In this document: positions 51,254-60,636 of the stretch, piece after piece
How the letters are laid out: each line of letters starts with the position of its first letter
How positions within the stretch are numbered: the first letter of the stretch is position 1
Assembly (NCBI RefSeq): GCF_000285555.1
Contig: NZ_HE610996.1
Span: 73,900 to 137,899, forward strand
Source of the DNA: Kurthia massiliensis
GTDB lineage: Bacteria; Bacillota; Bacilli; Bacillales_A; Planococcaceae
Direction: 5' to 3'
Length of the DNA: 64,000 nt
Program-made: the position numbers and the translations under genes
Notes under the pieces: model-generated
Told to the model about the DNA's origin: nothing
The model's input: the letters and a program-made list of their open reading frames with translations, nothing else
Databases searched by the model: none

Positions 51254-53512
51254 TCATCCTCTCAAGAGCACTGTCTCTAAAAAATGTTTTACTTGCTGTT
51301 TACTACCTTCTGCTATATCTTGTGCGCCAATACATGATGGACACCCATGTTGACACGGACAACTGTCGACGTGTTCGTAAACACGATCAAGCAGCACTTC
51401 CCATAAATCGTAAACACGTTCGCTTAGACCAATACCACCCGGATAACGATCGTAAACGAAAAACGTTGGTTTCCCGTTATGAACCGCTTTCACTTGTGGG
51501 ACGACATGAACATCGCTACGGTCACTTTGAATATACAATGGGATAAAACTATTCATCGCATAAGCAACCCCTGTCATCGCAGCACTTAAATCGTCTTCAC
51601 GCCAGTTTGCAGGTGGCTCGAAACTTAACCACGTACTCGACGTATGCAATTCTTCAGGCGGTAACGTAATGGGACCTGAACCAATATTGTCATGTGTATT
51701 AAAACGAATTTTTTTAAAAATAGTTGCCGTTGCTAGCGTCATGACATCCCCGTAATCAACCGTCATACCATCAAATGTGCGCGTCTTATCTTCTGAAATG
51801 ACTTTAAGCTCCACTGCTAAATTCGCGTCGGTAAAATAATCAACATCTACTTCACGCACATATGCTTTTTTCTCTTCCCAATCGAGCTTTTCAACTTGAA
51901 ATTGTGTCCCTTGATGTAAATAAATGGCCTCTTCATGTAACAATGTCATCGCACTATAGCGGTCCATCTCGCCGATGACATGTGTTTTTGTCGGCACAGA
52001 TTGATCGATAATGACGACATTTTCTTGCGACGCCGACCGTAAACTAATATCGTGTGCTGGGAAACTATCCGCCATCCAATGCCACGTATTACTCGTCTTT
52101 AATAACACTTGCTCATCGACAAAATAATTTAAGAAATCGGTCACTTCAAACTCTCCGTAACTATCGCCTACTTTAAACGGCAACTCAAAGGCAGCACATT
52201 TTAAATGATCCATTAAAATTAGCATATTATCGGGGAAAATACGCGCTTCTTCTGGTGTGCTATTAAATAGGTAATGAGGGTGTTTTAAAATGTATTGATC
52301 GAGCGCAGTAGATTGTCCGACGTAAATAACGAGCGCTTCCTCTTGTCGACGGCCTGCACGACCTGCTTGTTGCCAAGCACTCGCAATATTTCCTGGGTAA
52401 CCGGTCATAATACACGCTTGTAATTGTCCGATATCGACGCCGAGTTCTAACGCATTTGTCGATACGACCGTTTGAATGTCCCCGTTACGTAACCCTTTCT
52501 CAATGGCCCGGCGTTCAGACGGTAAATAACCACCACGATATCCTCGAATCGACTCATCGTGAATTTTTTTTGCGGTTAAGCTTTTTAAGTACGTGACGAG
52601 CATTTCAACACGCACGCGACTTTTCGCAAAAATAATCGTTTGAATGCCAGCTTTATATAAATCTTTCGCAATATCTTTCACTTCAAGAACGGCGCTGCGC
52701 CGCACACCAAATGTCGGGTGCACAATAGGTGGATTGTAAAATACGAACGTTTTCTTCCCTGTTGGCGCCCCACTTTTCGTAATGAGTGCATGCGGTTCAT
52801 TCGTTAAATTTTGTGCGAGTTGTTGCGGGTTTTTAATCGTTGCAGACGTACAAATAAACGTCGGATTGCTACCGTAAAAGTCACAAATGCGCTTTAATCG
52901 ACGCAATACGTGTGCAACGTGTGAACCAAACACCCCTTTGTAAGTATGCAGTTCATCAATGACGATATAATCGAGGTTTTCAAATAGCGATACCCATTTC
53001 GTATGATGCGGTAAAATGCCTGAATGCAGCATATCTGGATTCGTCATCACGATATGCCCCGCTTTTCGTACTTTCGTGCGAATGCCCGGCGCGGTATCGC
53101 CATCATACGTATAACTTAAAATATCTGCACCGATATCTTCGATTAAATCGTTTACAGCATTTTTTTGGTCTTGCGCGAGCGCTTTCGTTGGGAATAAATA
53201 AAGCGCGCGACTATTTGGATTACGTAAAATCGTTTGTAATACGGGTAAATGATAACAGAGTGACTTTCCCGAAGCAGTCGGTGTAATCGCCGTAAACGAT
53301 TGACCGCGCATCGCATATTCATATGCTTCTGCTTGGTGACTATACAATTTTGTAATCCCTCGATTCGCTAACGCAGCAACGAGCGACGGTGCCAAATCTG
53401 TGGGTAAGTCACGGTAGTCACCTTTCGTCGCTTCCAATGTTTCAACATGTTCAATTTGATGCTTCGCGTCGCTTTGCAAGAATTGATCTAGCCATGTCGA
53501 TAACGCCATCAT
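51254..53512 (-). CDS. mrfA: DEAD/DEAH-like helicase MrfA (YprA)
   Basis: This 752-residue superfamily 2 helicase has motif I TPTASGKSL (about residues 78-86), box II DELH (VIDELHTYKG), and motif VI QQAGRAGRRQ. The C-terminal MrfA-type domain ends with a four-cysteine zinc site (CPCQHGCPSC, then CIGAQ). In B. subtilis MrfA is required for repair of mitomycin C adducts together with MrfB. It overlaps the yppE stop by 4 bp and is followed by mrfB after 6 bp, giving a yppE-mrfA-mrfB operon. Two tandem ATG codons follow AGGGAGGAGA. Confidence 0.95.
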   Translation of the reverse strand: MMALSTWLDQFLQSDAKHQIEHVETLEATKGDYRDLPTDLAPSLVAALANRGITKLYSHQAEAYEYAMRGQSFTAITPTASGKSLCYHLPVLQTILRNPNSRALYLFPTKALAQDQKNAVNDLIEDIGADILSYTYDGDTAPGIRTKVRKAGHIVMTNPDMLHSGILPHHTKWVSLFENLDYIVIDELHTYKGVFGSHVAHVLRRLKRICDFYGSNPTFICTSATIKNPQQLAQNLTNEPHALITKSGAPTGKKTFVFYNPPIVHPTFGVRRSAVLEVKDIAKDLYKAGIQTIIFAKSRVRVEMLVTYLKSLTAKKIHDESIRGYRGGYLPSERRAIEKGLRNGDIQTVVSTNALELGVDIGQLQACIMTGYPGNIASAWQQAGRAGRRQEEALVIYVGQSTALDQYILKHPHYLFNSTPEEARIFPDNMLILMDHLKCAAFELPFKVGDSYGEFEVTDFLNYFVDEQVLLKTSNTWHWMADSFPAHDISLRSASQENVVIIDQSVPTKTHVIGEMDRYSAMTLLHEEAIYLHQGTQFQVEKLDWEEKKAYVREVDVDYFTDANLAVELKVISEDKTRTFDGMTVDYGDVMTLATATIFKKIRFNTHDNIGSGPITLPPEELHTSSTWLSFEPPANWREDDLSAAMTGVAYAMNSFIPLYIQSDRSDVHVVPQVKAVHNGKPTFFVYDRYPGGIGLSERVYDLWEVLLDRVYEHVDSCPCQHGCPSCIGAQDIAEGSKQQVKHFLETVLLRG

Positions 53513-53883
53513 GCTTTCTCCTCCCTTAGTGCAGCAAGTAATGTTTCACACGTATATTTTGCTGCTTGAATTGATTGATACAATCTTTTTTTACTCGTGT
53601 TCGCATAAAAAGATTGCACGACAAATTGATCTATTTGCTCAGCTGCATTTTGAATTTGAACAATGTGTACATATTTTGGATTTTCTATTTTAATAAAGTT
53701 AATCGCTAATGATTGCCAATCGCAGAGCATTGCATGAATACGATCTGCATACGGTTTTACTTCGTTAAAAAAATCGGCTTCGCGCGCAGTTTCACGCATA
53801 TTTAAAAAACGCGCCCAGCTTCGGTCGCATTCTGCATATAAAGTTTCAGTTAGTTGTAATAACACGTTCAACGCCTCTTTCAT
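53509..53883 (-). CDS. yppE: YppE family protein (DUF1798)
   Basis: This 124-residue all-helical protein of the YppE family has a four-helix-bundle type fold and no catalytic motif. The start is the ATG at 53883 (MKEALNVLLQLTETL); the longer frame to 53916 needs a TTG. No strong ribosome site is visible. It overlaps mrfA by 4 bp. As in Bacillus it lies opposite recU. The function of the family is not known; operon position hints at a link with DNA repair, but that is only inference. Confidence 0.85.
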   Translation of the reverse strand: MKEALNVLLQLTETLYAECDRSWARFLNMRETAREADFFNEVKPYADRIHAMLCDWQSLAINFIKIENPKYVHIVQIQNAAEQIDQFVVQSFYANTSKKRLYQSIQAAKYTCETLLAALREEKA

Positions 53884-54087
53884 AAAATGATTCAAAGTTC
53901 GCAAAAACGCGAACAAATATTCTTGCGCTATCGTCTTTTAGTATAATTCAAATTCCGATTTATAGCGACGAATCAAACAATGAAAGTTGCAAACATTGGA
54001 TATCATTGCTAATATCTTTTGAGTGAGTGACGCAAAACAGCTCACTTACATATGTGATATGATTAAAGGCGGTAAGGAGTGATTTGA

Positions 54088-54717
54088 ATGGCCATTCGCT
54101 ATCCAAACGGACGAAAATATACACCTACGCAAGCACAACAAAAAAGTGCTGCTAATCGAGCAGCTGATGAACATGCGAAAAATAAGCAGACATTTAGCAA
54201 TCGTGGGAAAATGTTAGAAGATGATATTGATGAAGCTAATGCATTTTATTTAGCACGCGGCCTAGCAGTGATTCATAAGAAACCTGTCCCGGTACAAATC
54301 GTCAAAGTATCGTATCCGTCACGTAGTGCAGCTGTCATTCAAGAAGCTTATTTTAGAACCCCTTCCACGACAGATTACAACGGTGTCTACAAAGGACATT
54401 ACATCGACTTCGATGCAAAGGAAACGAAAAATAAAACATCTTTTCCACTACAAAATGTTCATGCGCACCAAGTAACGCACATGCGTGCAGCAACTGCACA
54501 ACATGGAGTTTGTTTTCTACTTGTCTGTTTTTCAACATTATCACGCCATTTCATTTTGCCATTTCACGTGTTAGACGAAGCGTGGCAAGCAATGGAAGAC
54601 GGGTCGAGAAAGTCGATTCCTCTGAGCGTGTTTGAAGAACGAGCAATTGAAATAACTGAGGGCTACGCACCGCGGCTTGATTATTTAAAAGCGGTCGATC
54701 AATTACTATCTAACTAG
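54088..54717 (+). CDS. recU: Holliday junction resolvase RecU
   Basis: This 209-residue nuclease of the Holliday-junction resolvase/restriction-enzyme fold cleaves four-way junctions made by RecA and modulates RuvAB. The active-site segment YIDFDAKETKNKTSFP (Asp, Glu and Lys) and the VHAHQVTHM block are intact, and a flexible N-terminal arm rich in Lys/Asn precedes it. TAAGGAGTG precedes the ATG. It is followed after 23 bp by ponA, the classical recU-ponA pair of Bacillales. It is divergent from yppE-mrfA-mrfB. Confidence 0.97.
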   Translation: MAIRYPNGRKYTPTQAQQKSAANRAADEHAKNKQTFSNRGKMLEDDIDEANAFYLARGLAVIHKKPVPVQIVKVSYPSRSAAVIQEAYFRTPSTTDYNGVYKGHYIDFDAKETKNKTSFPLQNVHAHQVTHMRAATAQHGVCFLLVCFSTLSRHFILPFHVLDEAWQAMEDGSRKSIPLSVFEERAIEITEGYAPRLDYLKAVDQLLSN

Positions 54718-54740
54718 ATAGCTGAAAGAGAGGGATTTCT

Positions 54741-57314
54741 GTGGACGAAAAAGAGAATATGTCACGGATGAACAAACGTAAATCGCAAAGTACGAAAGCG
54801 AAGCGTCCAGCAGCAAAAGAAGGACAGCAAAAAACAAAAGGACCTAAAAAACCGAACAAGCCGTTATTAAAACGTATCTTAATCGGTATCGCGTCAGTGT
54901 TTATTGTGCTCTTCTTACTAGGTGGCGCTGCTTTTGCATACTTAGCCTTTACATCTCCTGACCTCAATGAGGACACATTAAAAGATCCTGTTTCTTCTAA
55001 ATTCTATGATAAAAACGGCAAAGAGTTTTATTCAATGGGCAATGAAGAACGGGAAAATGTTAAATATGAAAATATACCACAACAAATGCAAGATGCGATT
55101 TTATCAGCAGAGGATGCCCGTTTCTACGAGCACCACGGTATTGACTTCTGGCGTTTAGGTGGCGCTGTCGTTGCGAACGTACGTGACGGCTTCGGTGCAC
55201 AAGGGGCATCAACATTAACACAACAAGTTATTAAAAACTCATTCTTCGATAATAAGAAAACGTTAAAACGTAAAGTACAAGAAGCATATTTATCAATGCA
55301 ACTTGAACGCGAATATTCAAAAGATGAAATTTTTGAAATGTACTTTAACAAAGTATTAATGTCAGGCCGTATTTACGGCTTTGGCACAGCTTCTGAATTT
55401 TTCTACGGTAAAGATTTAAAAGACTTATCATTAGACGAGATGGCAGTTTTAGCGGGTATGCCTCAAGCACCGAACGGCTACAACCCATTTAAAAATCCAG
55501 AACGTGCTGAAAAACGTCGTAACGTCGTTTTACGTTTAATGTATAACAATAAAAAAATTACAAAAGAAGAAATGGAAAAAGCACAAAAAGTCGATATTAA
55601 AACGGGCTTACTTCCTGAAAGCAAACGTCAAGCAGCAGCAAAAACAAAATACGATGCTTACATTGATGTCGTATTAAAAGAACTTGCTGAAAATGGCGAT
55701 GAAAAAGCGCTTGAAGAAGGTATTAGCGTTTATACAAACTTAGATGTAACTGCACAAGAAGCAGTTGAAACGGCATTAAATAACGATGCAAACTTCGTTG
55801 GCCGTACAGCGAAAGAAATTCAAGCGGGTATGGCAGTAGTCGATACAGAAACAGGTGCTTTAGCAGCTGTTGGTGGTAGTCGTAACTACGGTCAAGAACG
55901 CGGTTTAAACTTAGCATCAAGTAAACACCAACCAGGTTCAACGATGAAACCGTTAATCGATTACGGTCCAGTCATTGAAAACCACCATTGGTCTACAGGC
56001 ACGATGATTAGTGACTCACCAATCAAATATACAGGTACGAATCAAACTGTAACGAACGTTGATAATACGTACTTAGGTAATATGACGATTCGTGAAGCGT
56101 TATATCGTTCACGTAACACACCAGCAATTAAAACGTTCCGTGAAGTCGGCGCATCAAAGGCGAAAAAATTCTTAGGTAAAGTCGGCATTAAACCTGAAAA
56201 AGCACTTGTCGAATCAGAAGCAATCGGTGGCGGTAACTTAACCGTATCTCCTATCCAAATGGCTGCTTCTTATGCCGCATTCGGTAATAACGGTATTTAT
56301 TCAGATGCACATGCTGTGAAAAAAATCGTTTACCGTGATGGTAAAACATCTAAATCGTATACACCAGATCCGAAAGATGCGATGTCCGATTCAACGGCTT
56401 ACATGGTAACGGATATGCTACGTGATGTCGTTAGCTCAAAATCAGGCGCTACTGGTACAGCAGCGAATGTATATGGCTTAGATATCGCTGGTAAATCAGG
56501 TACGACAAACTTTAGTGCAGATGTAAAAGCGAAATTAGGGTTACCAAATGAAACAGCACCAGATAGCTGGTTCGTCGGTTACTCTACGAAATATTCAATC
56601 GCAACATGGTCTGGTGACCCTGCGCGTAAAACAGGTTTAAAAACGTTAACAGAAAAACATATTCCACAAACATTATTTAAAGAAGTTATGACAAAAGTTT
56701 CTGCCGGTAAAGATACACCTGGATTCGAAAAACCAGATTCAGTTGTAGAAGGTGGCAATGGCGAATTATACGTGAAAGGTGAAACAGCTACAGCACCAAC
56801 ACAATCAATTACGACACCATCTACACAACCGAAAGAAGAACAAAAAACAGAAACAGAACAACCAGCAACAACTGAACCGGAAACAACTGAACCAGAAACG
56901 ACAGAGCCTGAAACGACTGAACCGGAAACGACAGAGCCTGAAACAACTGAACCAGAGCAACCGGCAACAGATAACAGTGGTACGCAAAATCAAGGCGGTA
57001 CTCAAAACCAAGGTGGTACTCAAAACCAAGGCGGTACTCAAAACCAAGGTGGCACTCAAAACCAAGGTGGTACTCAAAACCAAGGCGGTACTCAAAACCA
57101 AGGTGGTACTCAAAACCAAGGTGGTACAACGCCATCTACCCCACCGGAACAACCAACTGATCCAGGCAACACACAAGATCAAGGTAGTACGCAAGACCAA
57201 GGTACGACAACACCTCCTGTAGAAAACGACGCGTCGAATAGCGGCGGTGAAACAGAAGCACATACTTCTGGCGTTCGACCAGAGGACGAAGCACCTGAAA
57301 CTGGTGAACAATAA
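54741..57314 (+). CDS. ponA: Class A penicillin-binding protein PBP1 (PonA)
   Basis: This 857-residue bifunctional cell-wall synthase begins with GTG. A basic cytoplasmic tail (about 1-45) precedes one membrane helix (about 48-70). The GT51 transglycosylase domain has catalytic Glu in SAEDARFYEHHGIDFWR and the GASTLTQQ motif. The transpeptidase has SxxK in PGSTMKPLID, SxN in SRNTPAI and KSGTT. Low-complexity repeats (TEPET six times, then GTQNQG eight times) make the last ~150 residues a long flexible tail on the outside. The recU-ponA arrangement is conserved; the tail is unusual in length and composition. GpsB, its probable partner, is in the same window. Confidence 0.96.
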   Translation: MDEKENMSRMNKRKSQSTKAKRPAAKEGQQKTKGPKKPNKPLLKRILIGIASVFIVLFLLGGAAFAYLAFTSPDLNEDTLKDPVSSKFYDKNGKEFYSMGNEERENVKYENIPQQMQDAILSAEDARFYEHHGIDFWRLGGAVVANVRDGFGAQGASTLTQQVIKNSFFDNKKTLKRKVQEAYLSMQLEREYSKDEIFEMYFNKVLMSGRIYGFGTASEFFYGKDLKDLSLDEMAVLAGMPQAPNGYNPFKNPERAEKRRNVVLRLMYNNKKITKEEMEKAQKVDIKTGLLPESKRQAAAKTKYDAYIDVVLKELAENGDEKALEEGISVYTNLDVTAQEAVETALNNDANFVGRTAKEIQAGMAVVDTETGALAAVGGSRNYGQERGLNLASSKHQPGSTMKPLIDYGPVIENHHWSTGTMISDSPIKYTGTNQTVTNVDNTYLGNMTIREALYRSRNTPAIKTFREVGASKAKKFLGKVGIKPEKALVESEAIGGGNLTVSPIQMAASYAAFGNNGIYSDAHAVKKIVYRDGKTSKSYTPDPKDAMSDSTAYMVTDMLRDVVSSKSGATGTAANVYGLDIAGKSGTTNFSADVKAKLGLPNETAPDSWFVGYSTKYSIATWSGDPARKTGLKTLTEKHIPQTLFKEVMTKVSAGKDTPGFEKPDSVVEGGNGELYVKGETATAPTQSITTPSTQPKEEQKTETEQPATTEPETTEPETTEPETTEPETTEPETTEPEQPATDNSGTQNQGGTQNQGGTQNQGGTQNQGGTQNQGGTQNQGGTQNQGGTQNQGGTTPSTPPEQPTDPGNTQDQGSTQDQGTTTPPVENDASNSGGETEAHTSGVRPEDEAPETGEQ
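56871..56957 (+). repeat. TEPET-coding tandem repeat in ponA
   Basis: These are six units of about 15 bp encoding Thr-Glu-Pro-Glu-Thr in the extracellular tail of PBP1. Synonymous differences between units exist. Confidence 0.9.
56979..57126 (+). repeat. GTQNQ-coding 18-bp-phase tandem repeat in ponA
   Basis: Eight near-identical units encode Gly-Thr-Gln-Asn-Gln-Gly and differ only at third positions. The high DNA identity makes it a likely length-variable minisatellite. Confidence 0.9.
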
Positions 57315-57324
57315 ATAAACCGTT

Positions 57325-57359
57325 AAAAGGCTAGGGAAATGTATCCCTAGCCTTTTTTT
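57325..57359 (+). terminator. Terminator of recU-ponA
   Basis: A 13-bp perfect stem AAAAGGCTAGGGA / TCCCTAGCCTTTT with a T run starts 10 bp past ponA. Confidence 0.97.
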
Positions 57360-57365
57360 GTACAA

Positions 57366-57395
57366 TAAAAGGACGCAGCGATATGCGTCCTTTTT
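57366..57395 (-). terminator. Terminator of the dnaD-nth-ypoC unit
   Basis: An 11-bp stem AAAAGGACGCA / TGCGTCCTTTT precedes the convergent ypoC stop; it is A/T-flanked on both sides. Confidence 0.9.
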
Positions 57396-57398
57396 ACA

Positions 57399-57749
57399 TT
57401 ATGATTTTTTTAAACGAAGGCGCGCACAACGCTTTTTCGTTTCGATAAACAATTCATCTAATTGGCGATAACAAGCATATTGACCTGGACGCATTTTAAC
57501 GAATTGTAGACGTTCATTACCGTTAATCGGTAACAATTCGTATTGTGCATGTAAATCGAATGGTGCTGTCGTATCAGAAGCTTGTTGGACAAATTGCTCG
57601 TAATGTTGAATTGCTTCTTCCATTAACGTTTTAGCAGCTTTGTCGCGTTGGCTATGCGCTTCGTGAATGCGAGCTTCTTGCGCTTGCCATTCGCTAAACC
57701 AAGCATCCACCGCTTCTTTTGAAATCGCTTCTTTTTTTACTGCTATCAT
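57399..57749 (-). CDS. ypoC: YpoC-like protein
   Basis: This 116-residue helical protein sits, as in Bacillus, between nth and the convergent ponA. The start at 57749 (MIAVKKEAISKEAVD) overlaps the nth stop codon (ATGA), supporting translational coupling; the frame open to 57794 would need TTG. Its conserved-looking end reads GQYACYRQLDELFIETKKR. No catalytic motif is present and the function is unknown. It is the last gene of the dnaD-nth-ypoC unit. Confidence 0.85.
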   Translation of the reverse strand: MIAVKKEAISKEAVDAWFSEWQAQEARIHEAHSQRDKAAKTLMEEAIQHYEQFVQQASDTTAPFDLHAQYELLPINGNERLQFVKMRPGQYACYRQLDELFIETKKRCARLRLKKS

Positions 57750-58405
57750 CTTGTGACAAGTCCTTTCTTCATACGCTTTTGCCCTTCTCGACAATCGTCA
57801 AACAATGGGCATGTGTCACATTGTGGACGTTGCGCTTTGCAATGATAACGCCCGAAGAAAATCATTTGATGATGCGCCTTATTCCAACGCTCAATCGGCG
57901 TTTTGCGCATAATCGTCTGTTCCACTTCTAAAACACTATCTTTCCAGCGGCATAGGCCTAGACGTTTCGTAATGCGTTCTACGTGTGTATCAACGGCCAT
58001 TGCCGGCACGTTGAATGCAACAGATAGCACGACATTCGCCGTTTTACGCCCTACACCAGGTAGCGTCACTAGTTCTTCACGTTCTGCTGGAATTTCTCCA
58101 CCGTATACTTCTAATAAACGGGCACAAAGCTTTTGAATATTTTTCGCTTTACTACGGAATAAACCGATAGAACGAATATCATTTTCTAATTCCTCAAGTG
58201 GTACTGCTAAATAATCTTCTGGGGTTTTATATTTTTGAAACAACGTTGCCGTTACTTTGTTGACGAGCGCATCTGTACATTGCGCTGACAATAATGTTGC
58301 AATCGTCAGTTCAAATGGATTGTCATGCACAAGTTCACAATGTGCATCGGGAAACATTTCATCCATCGTATCTAAACAGTGCATCCATTGCTTAATCGTT
58401 AACAT
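57746..58405 (-). CDS. nth: Endonuclease III
   Basis: This 219-residue DNA glycosylase/AP-lyase removes oxidised pyrimidines. The helix-hairpin-helix LVTLPGVGRKTANVVLSVAF holds the catalytic Lys (GRKT), and the later VDTHVERITKRLG holds the catalytic Asp. The C-terminal iron-sulfur cysteines are spaced C-x6-C-x2-C-x5-C (CKAQRPQCDTCPLFDDC). All key residues are present. It lies 1 bp after dnaD and overlaps ypoC. The ribosome site GAGGGGG is in the dnaD tail. Confidence 0.97.
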   Translation of the reverse strand: MLTIKQWMHCLDTMDEMFPDAHCELVHDNPFELTIATLLSAQCTDALVNKVTATLFQKYKTPEDYLAVPLEELENDIRSIGLFRSKAKNIQKLCARLLEVYGGEIPAEREELVTLPGVGRKTANVVLSVAFNVPAMAVDTHVERITKRLGLCRWKDSVLEVEQTIMRKTPIERWNKAHHQMIFFGRYHCKAQRPQCDTCPLFDDCREGQKRMKKGLVTR

Positions 58406-58406
58406 G

Positions 58407-59132
58407 CTAATCCCCCTCTTCGTCTAGCCAATTGTAAAACGGTGCACGTGTTACAGGCTTTTTTAGTTCTGGTTGTTGCTGTTGTAATTGTTGTTTTAAG
58501 TTATGGTCACGGAAATTTTGCGTATAACGATCGGCTTCTTCTACCGTTTTAATATTATTTTTCTTCCAATCAAATAAAATGCGGTCAATGTAGCGCATCG
58601 TCACTTTTTGTGCAAGTACCGCTTCCATTAATGCTTTACGGATTAGTAGTGGGCTATGATGATCTTGATCTAACCACATCGCTATTGTTTCCGCTTCCAT
58701 TGGTGATAGCAGTCGTCCGAATTCTTGTTCAAATAGGCGGAATAATTCTCCTTCGGCAAATTCTACTTCTCGTTCTGCTACTTGTTGTTTTTCCGCTGTC
58801 GCACAATCGAGTAAGCGTACCCAAAGCGGCATTAAATTAATTTGTTCGTACAATACGCCATCTGAAATATTTTGAACGATTTCGATATATCCGTTTTGCA
58901 TTAAACGTTGCATCGCTGCAGAAATCGCGTCCGCTGATAAATGCATCCGTTCTGCAATATTTGTCGGTGTTGGAAATAGTTCGCCTTCGTCATGAAATGC
59001 TTGTAAGTGCATAATGAGCATGGCATCACTATCTGAAATTAAGAGCTCTTTGTAATATTGAAAAAAGAGCTGTGAAATCGTCACATTTCCACGCTCAATC
59101 CAAGTTTGGAGCCTTTTTTGTTGTTCGTTCAC
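58407..59132 (-). CDS. dnaD: Replication initiation protein DnaD
   Basis: This 241-residue primosome protein remodels DNA and helps load the helicase at oriC and restart sites. It has an N-terminal winged-helix (DDBH1) domain (LQTWIERGNVTISQLFFQYYKE, then FPTPTNIAERM) and a DDBH2 domain near the C-terminus (about 140-210; FEQEFGRLLSPMEAETI, YIDRILFDWKKNNIKT). The start is taken as GTG at 59132 because GGGGGAG lies eight bases upstream; the frame open to 59201 has no ribosome site. It begins a dnaD-nth-ypoC unit with its own promoter. Confidence 0.95.
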   Translation of the reverse strand: MNEQQKRLQTWIERGNVTISQLFFQYYKELLISDSDAMLIMHLQAFHDEGELFPTPTNIAERMHLSADAISAAMQRLMQNGYIEIVQNISDGVLYEQINLMPLWVRLLDCATAEKQQVAEREVEFAEGELFRLFEQEFGRLLSPMEAETIAMWLDQDHHSPLLIRKALMEAVLAQKVTMRYIDRILFDWKKNNIKTVEEADRYTQNFRDHNLKQQLQQQQPELKKPVTRAPFYNWLDEEGD

Positions 59133-59184
59133 GTGCGACTCCCCCAATACAAAATAATGGTGTCTTTTAAGACGTTCATTGCCC

Positions 59185-59193
59185 ATTATAACA
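59185..59193 (-). promoter_or_regulatory. dnaD promoter (extended -10)
   Basis: TGTTATAAT on the minus strand gives a perfect -10 with the TG extension, about 50 bp upstream of the GTG start. No good -35 is needed for this type, and none is seen at 17 bp. Confidence 0.6.
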
Positions 59194-59230
59194 CTACTCA
59201 TACGTCGTTTGCTACAAAGTTAAACGAAAC

Positions 59231-59258
59231 AAAAAAGAGCTACAGTATATACTGTAGC
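59231..59258 (-). terminator. Terminator between asnS and dnaD
   Basis: A palindromic stem (GCTACAGTAT / ATACTGTAGC) with TCTTTTTT on the minus strand separates asnS from the dnaD promoter. Confidence 0.9.
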
Positions 59259-59261
59259 CCT

Positions 59262-59341
59262 ACTGACTGTTGTAACTTTTCTTGCCCGGTCTGGTGGGCA
59301 AGCATAGAGATGGTCTGAAGATCTCGTGTACTTGCTTACCT
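59262..59341 (-). other. Structured 3' region after asnS
   Basis: About 80 bp between the asnS stop and the terminator contain two further hairpins (CTTGCCC / GGGCAAG, and GAGAT / ATCTC inside AAGCAAGT...GCTTGC arms). They do not look like a T-box and lie on the wrong side of asnS for that. Possibly a repeat or a small RNA; not identified. Confidence 0.4.
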
Positions 59342-59343
59342 GA

Positions 59344-60636
59344 CTATGGGTAAATGCGGTTTAATAAACGTGGGAATGGAATTGTTTCACGTACGTGTTC
59401 AGCGCCTGTAATCCAAGCAACTGTACGTTCTAAACCTAAGCCAAAGCCTGAGTGAGGAACTGAACCGAATTCACGAAGTTGTAAGTACCAAGCGTAAGCT
59501 TCTGGGTCTAAACCGTGTGCTTCGATTTGTTCTTTCATTAATTTATAATCCCAAATACGTTCAGAACCACCGATAATTTCACCATAACCTTCTGGTGCGA
59601 TTAAGTCTGCGCAAAGCACGACATCATCACGGTCTGGGTGCGGTTGCATATAGAATGGTTTGATACCTTTAGGGTAGCAAGTGATGAATACTGGTAAATC
59701 GAAGTGGTTTGCAATTGCTGTTTCGTGTGGTGCACCGAAGTCATCGCCCCATTCGATATCGTCAAATCCTTCTTTGTGTAAGAATTCGATCGCATCATCA
59801 TAAGAAATACGTGGGAATGGCGCTTTTACTTTTTCAAGTTTTGATGTGTCACGGCCAAGAACTTCAAGCTCTAATTTACAGTTTTTCAATACAGATTGAA
59901 CAACGTGTGATACGTATTGTTCTTGTACTTCAAGTGATTCATCATGTTCTACGAATGCCATTTCAGGTTCGATCATCCAGAACTCGATTAAGTGGCGACG
60001 TGTTTTAGATTTTTCCGCACGGAATGTTGGACCGAATGAGAATACTTTACCAAGTGCCATTGCAGCAGCTTCCATGTAAAGTTGACCTGATTGAGATAGG
60101 TATGCATCTTGGTCGAAATATTTTGTGTGGAATAATTCTGATGTACCTTCAGGCGCAGAACCTGTAAGGATTGGTGGATCGACTTTTTTGAAGCCGTTGT
60201 CGTTGAAGAATTCGTAAGTAGCACGAATAATTTCATTACGTACGACCATATTTGCGTGTTGTTTTTTAGAACGTAACCATAAGTGGCGGTTGTCCATTAA
60301 AAATTCAACACCGTGTTCTTTTGGTGTGATTGGGTAATCATGTGATTCAGAAATCACTTCGATACCTGATACTTGTAATTCATAACCGAATGAAGAACGT
60401 TCGTCTTTCGTTACTTCACCTGTTACGTACATTGATGTTTCTTGGTGAAGGCCTTTTGCAGTGGCAAATACGTCTTCGTCGTTCGCTTTCACAACGACAC
60501 CTTGTACGAAGCCTGAACCATCACGTAATTGTAAGAAAGCGATTTTACCGCTTGAGCGTTTGTTAAATAACCAAGCGCCAATTGTTACTGTTTCACCGAC
60601 ATGTTTTGGCATGTCTGAAATCATAATTTTTGTCAT
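59344..60636 (-). CDS. asnS: Asparagine-tRNA ligase
   Basis: This 430-residue class II synthetase has an N-terminal OB-fold anticodon-binding domain (about residues 15-110; [23 protein letters not shown]) and a catalytic core with motif 2 ([15 protein letters not shown]) and motif 3 ([13 protein letters not shown]). The [13 protein letters not shown] block and lack of an Asp-specific insertion fit AsnRS. The start at 60636 follows GGAGG; an upstream in-frame ATG at 60648 precedes that site and is unlikely. In Bacillus aspB lies between ypmB and asnS; here it is absent, with only 92 bp between them. Confidence 0.97.
   Translation of the reverse strand: MTKIMISDMPKHVGETVTIGAWLFNKRSSGKIAFLQLRDGSGFVQGVVVKANDEDVFATAKGLHQETSMYVTGEVTKDERSSFGYELQVSGIEVISESHDYPITPKEHGVEFLMDNRHLWLRSKKQHANMVVRNEIIRATYEFFNDNGFKKVDPPILTGSAPEGTSELFHTKYFDQDAYLSQSGQLYMEAAAMALGKVFSFGPTFRAEKSKTRRHLIEFWMIEPEMAFVEHDESLEVQEQYVSHVVQSVLKNCKLELEVLGRDTSKLEKVKAPFPRISYDDAIEFLHKEGFDDIEWGDDFGAPHETAIANHFDLPVFITCYPKGIKPFYMQPHPDRDDVVLCADLIAPEGYGEIIGGSERIWDYKLMKEQIEAHGLDPEAYAWYLQLREFGSVPHSGFGLGLERTVAWITGAEHVRETIPFPRLLNRIYP

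Noticed and set aside
56979-57126. CRISPR-like regular repeats
   Set aside because: Units are contiguous, without spacers, and encode an in-frame peptide repeat inside ponA.
56805-57365. Long minus-strand and +1-frame ORFs opposite the ponA tail (Cys/Phe/Leu-rich repeats)
   Set aside because: They are mirror frames of the GTQNQG and TEPET repeats, with no ribosome site, and the ponA frame is clearly coding.
59262-59341. T-box riboswitch for asnS
   Set aside because: The structure is downstream of asnS and lacks the T-box core AGGGTGG-type motif.
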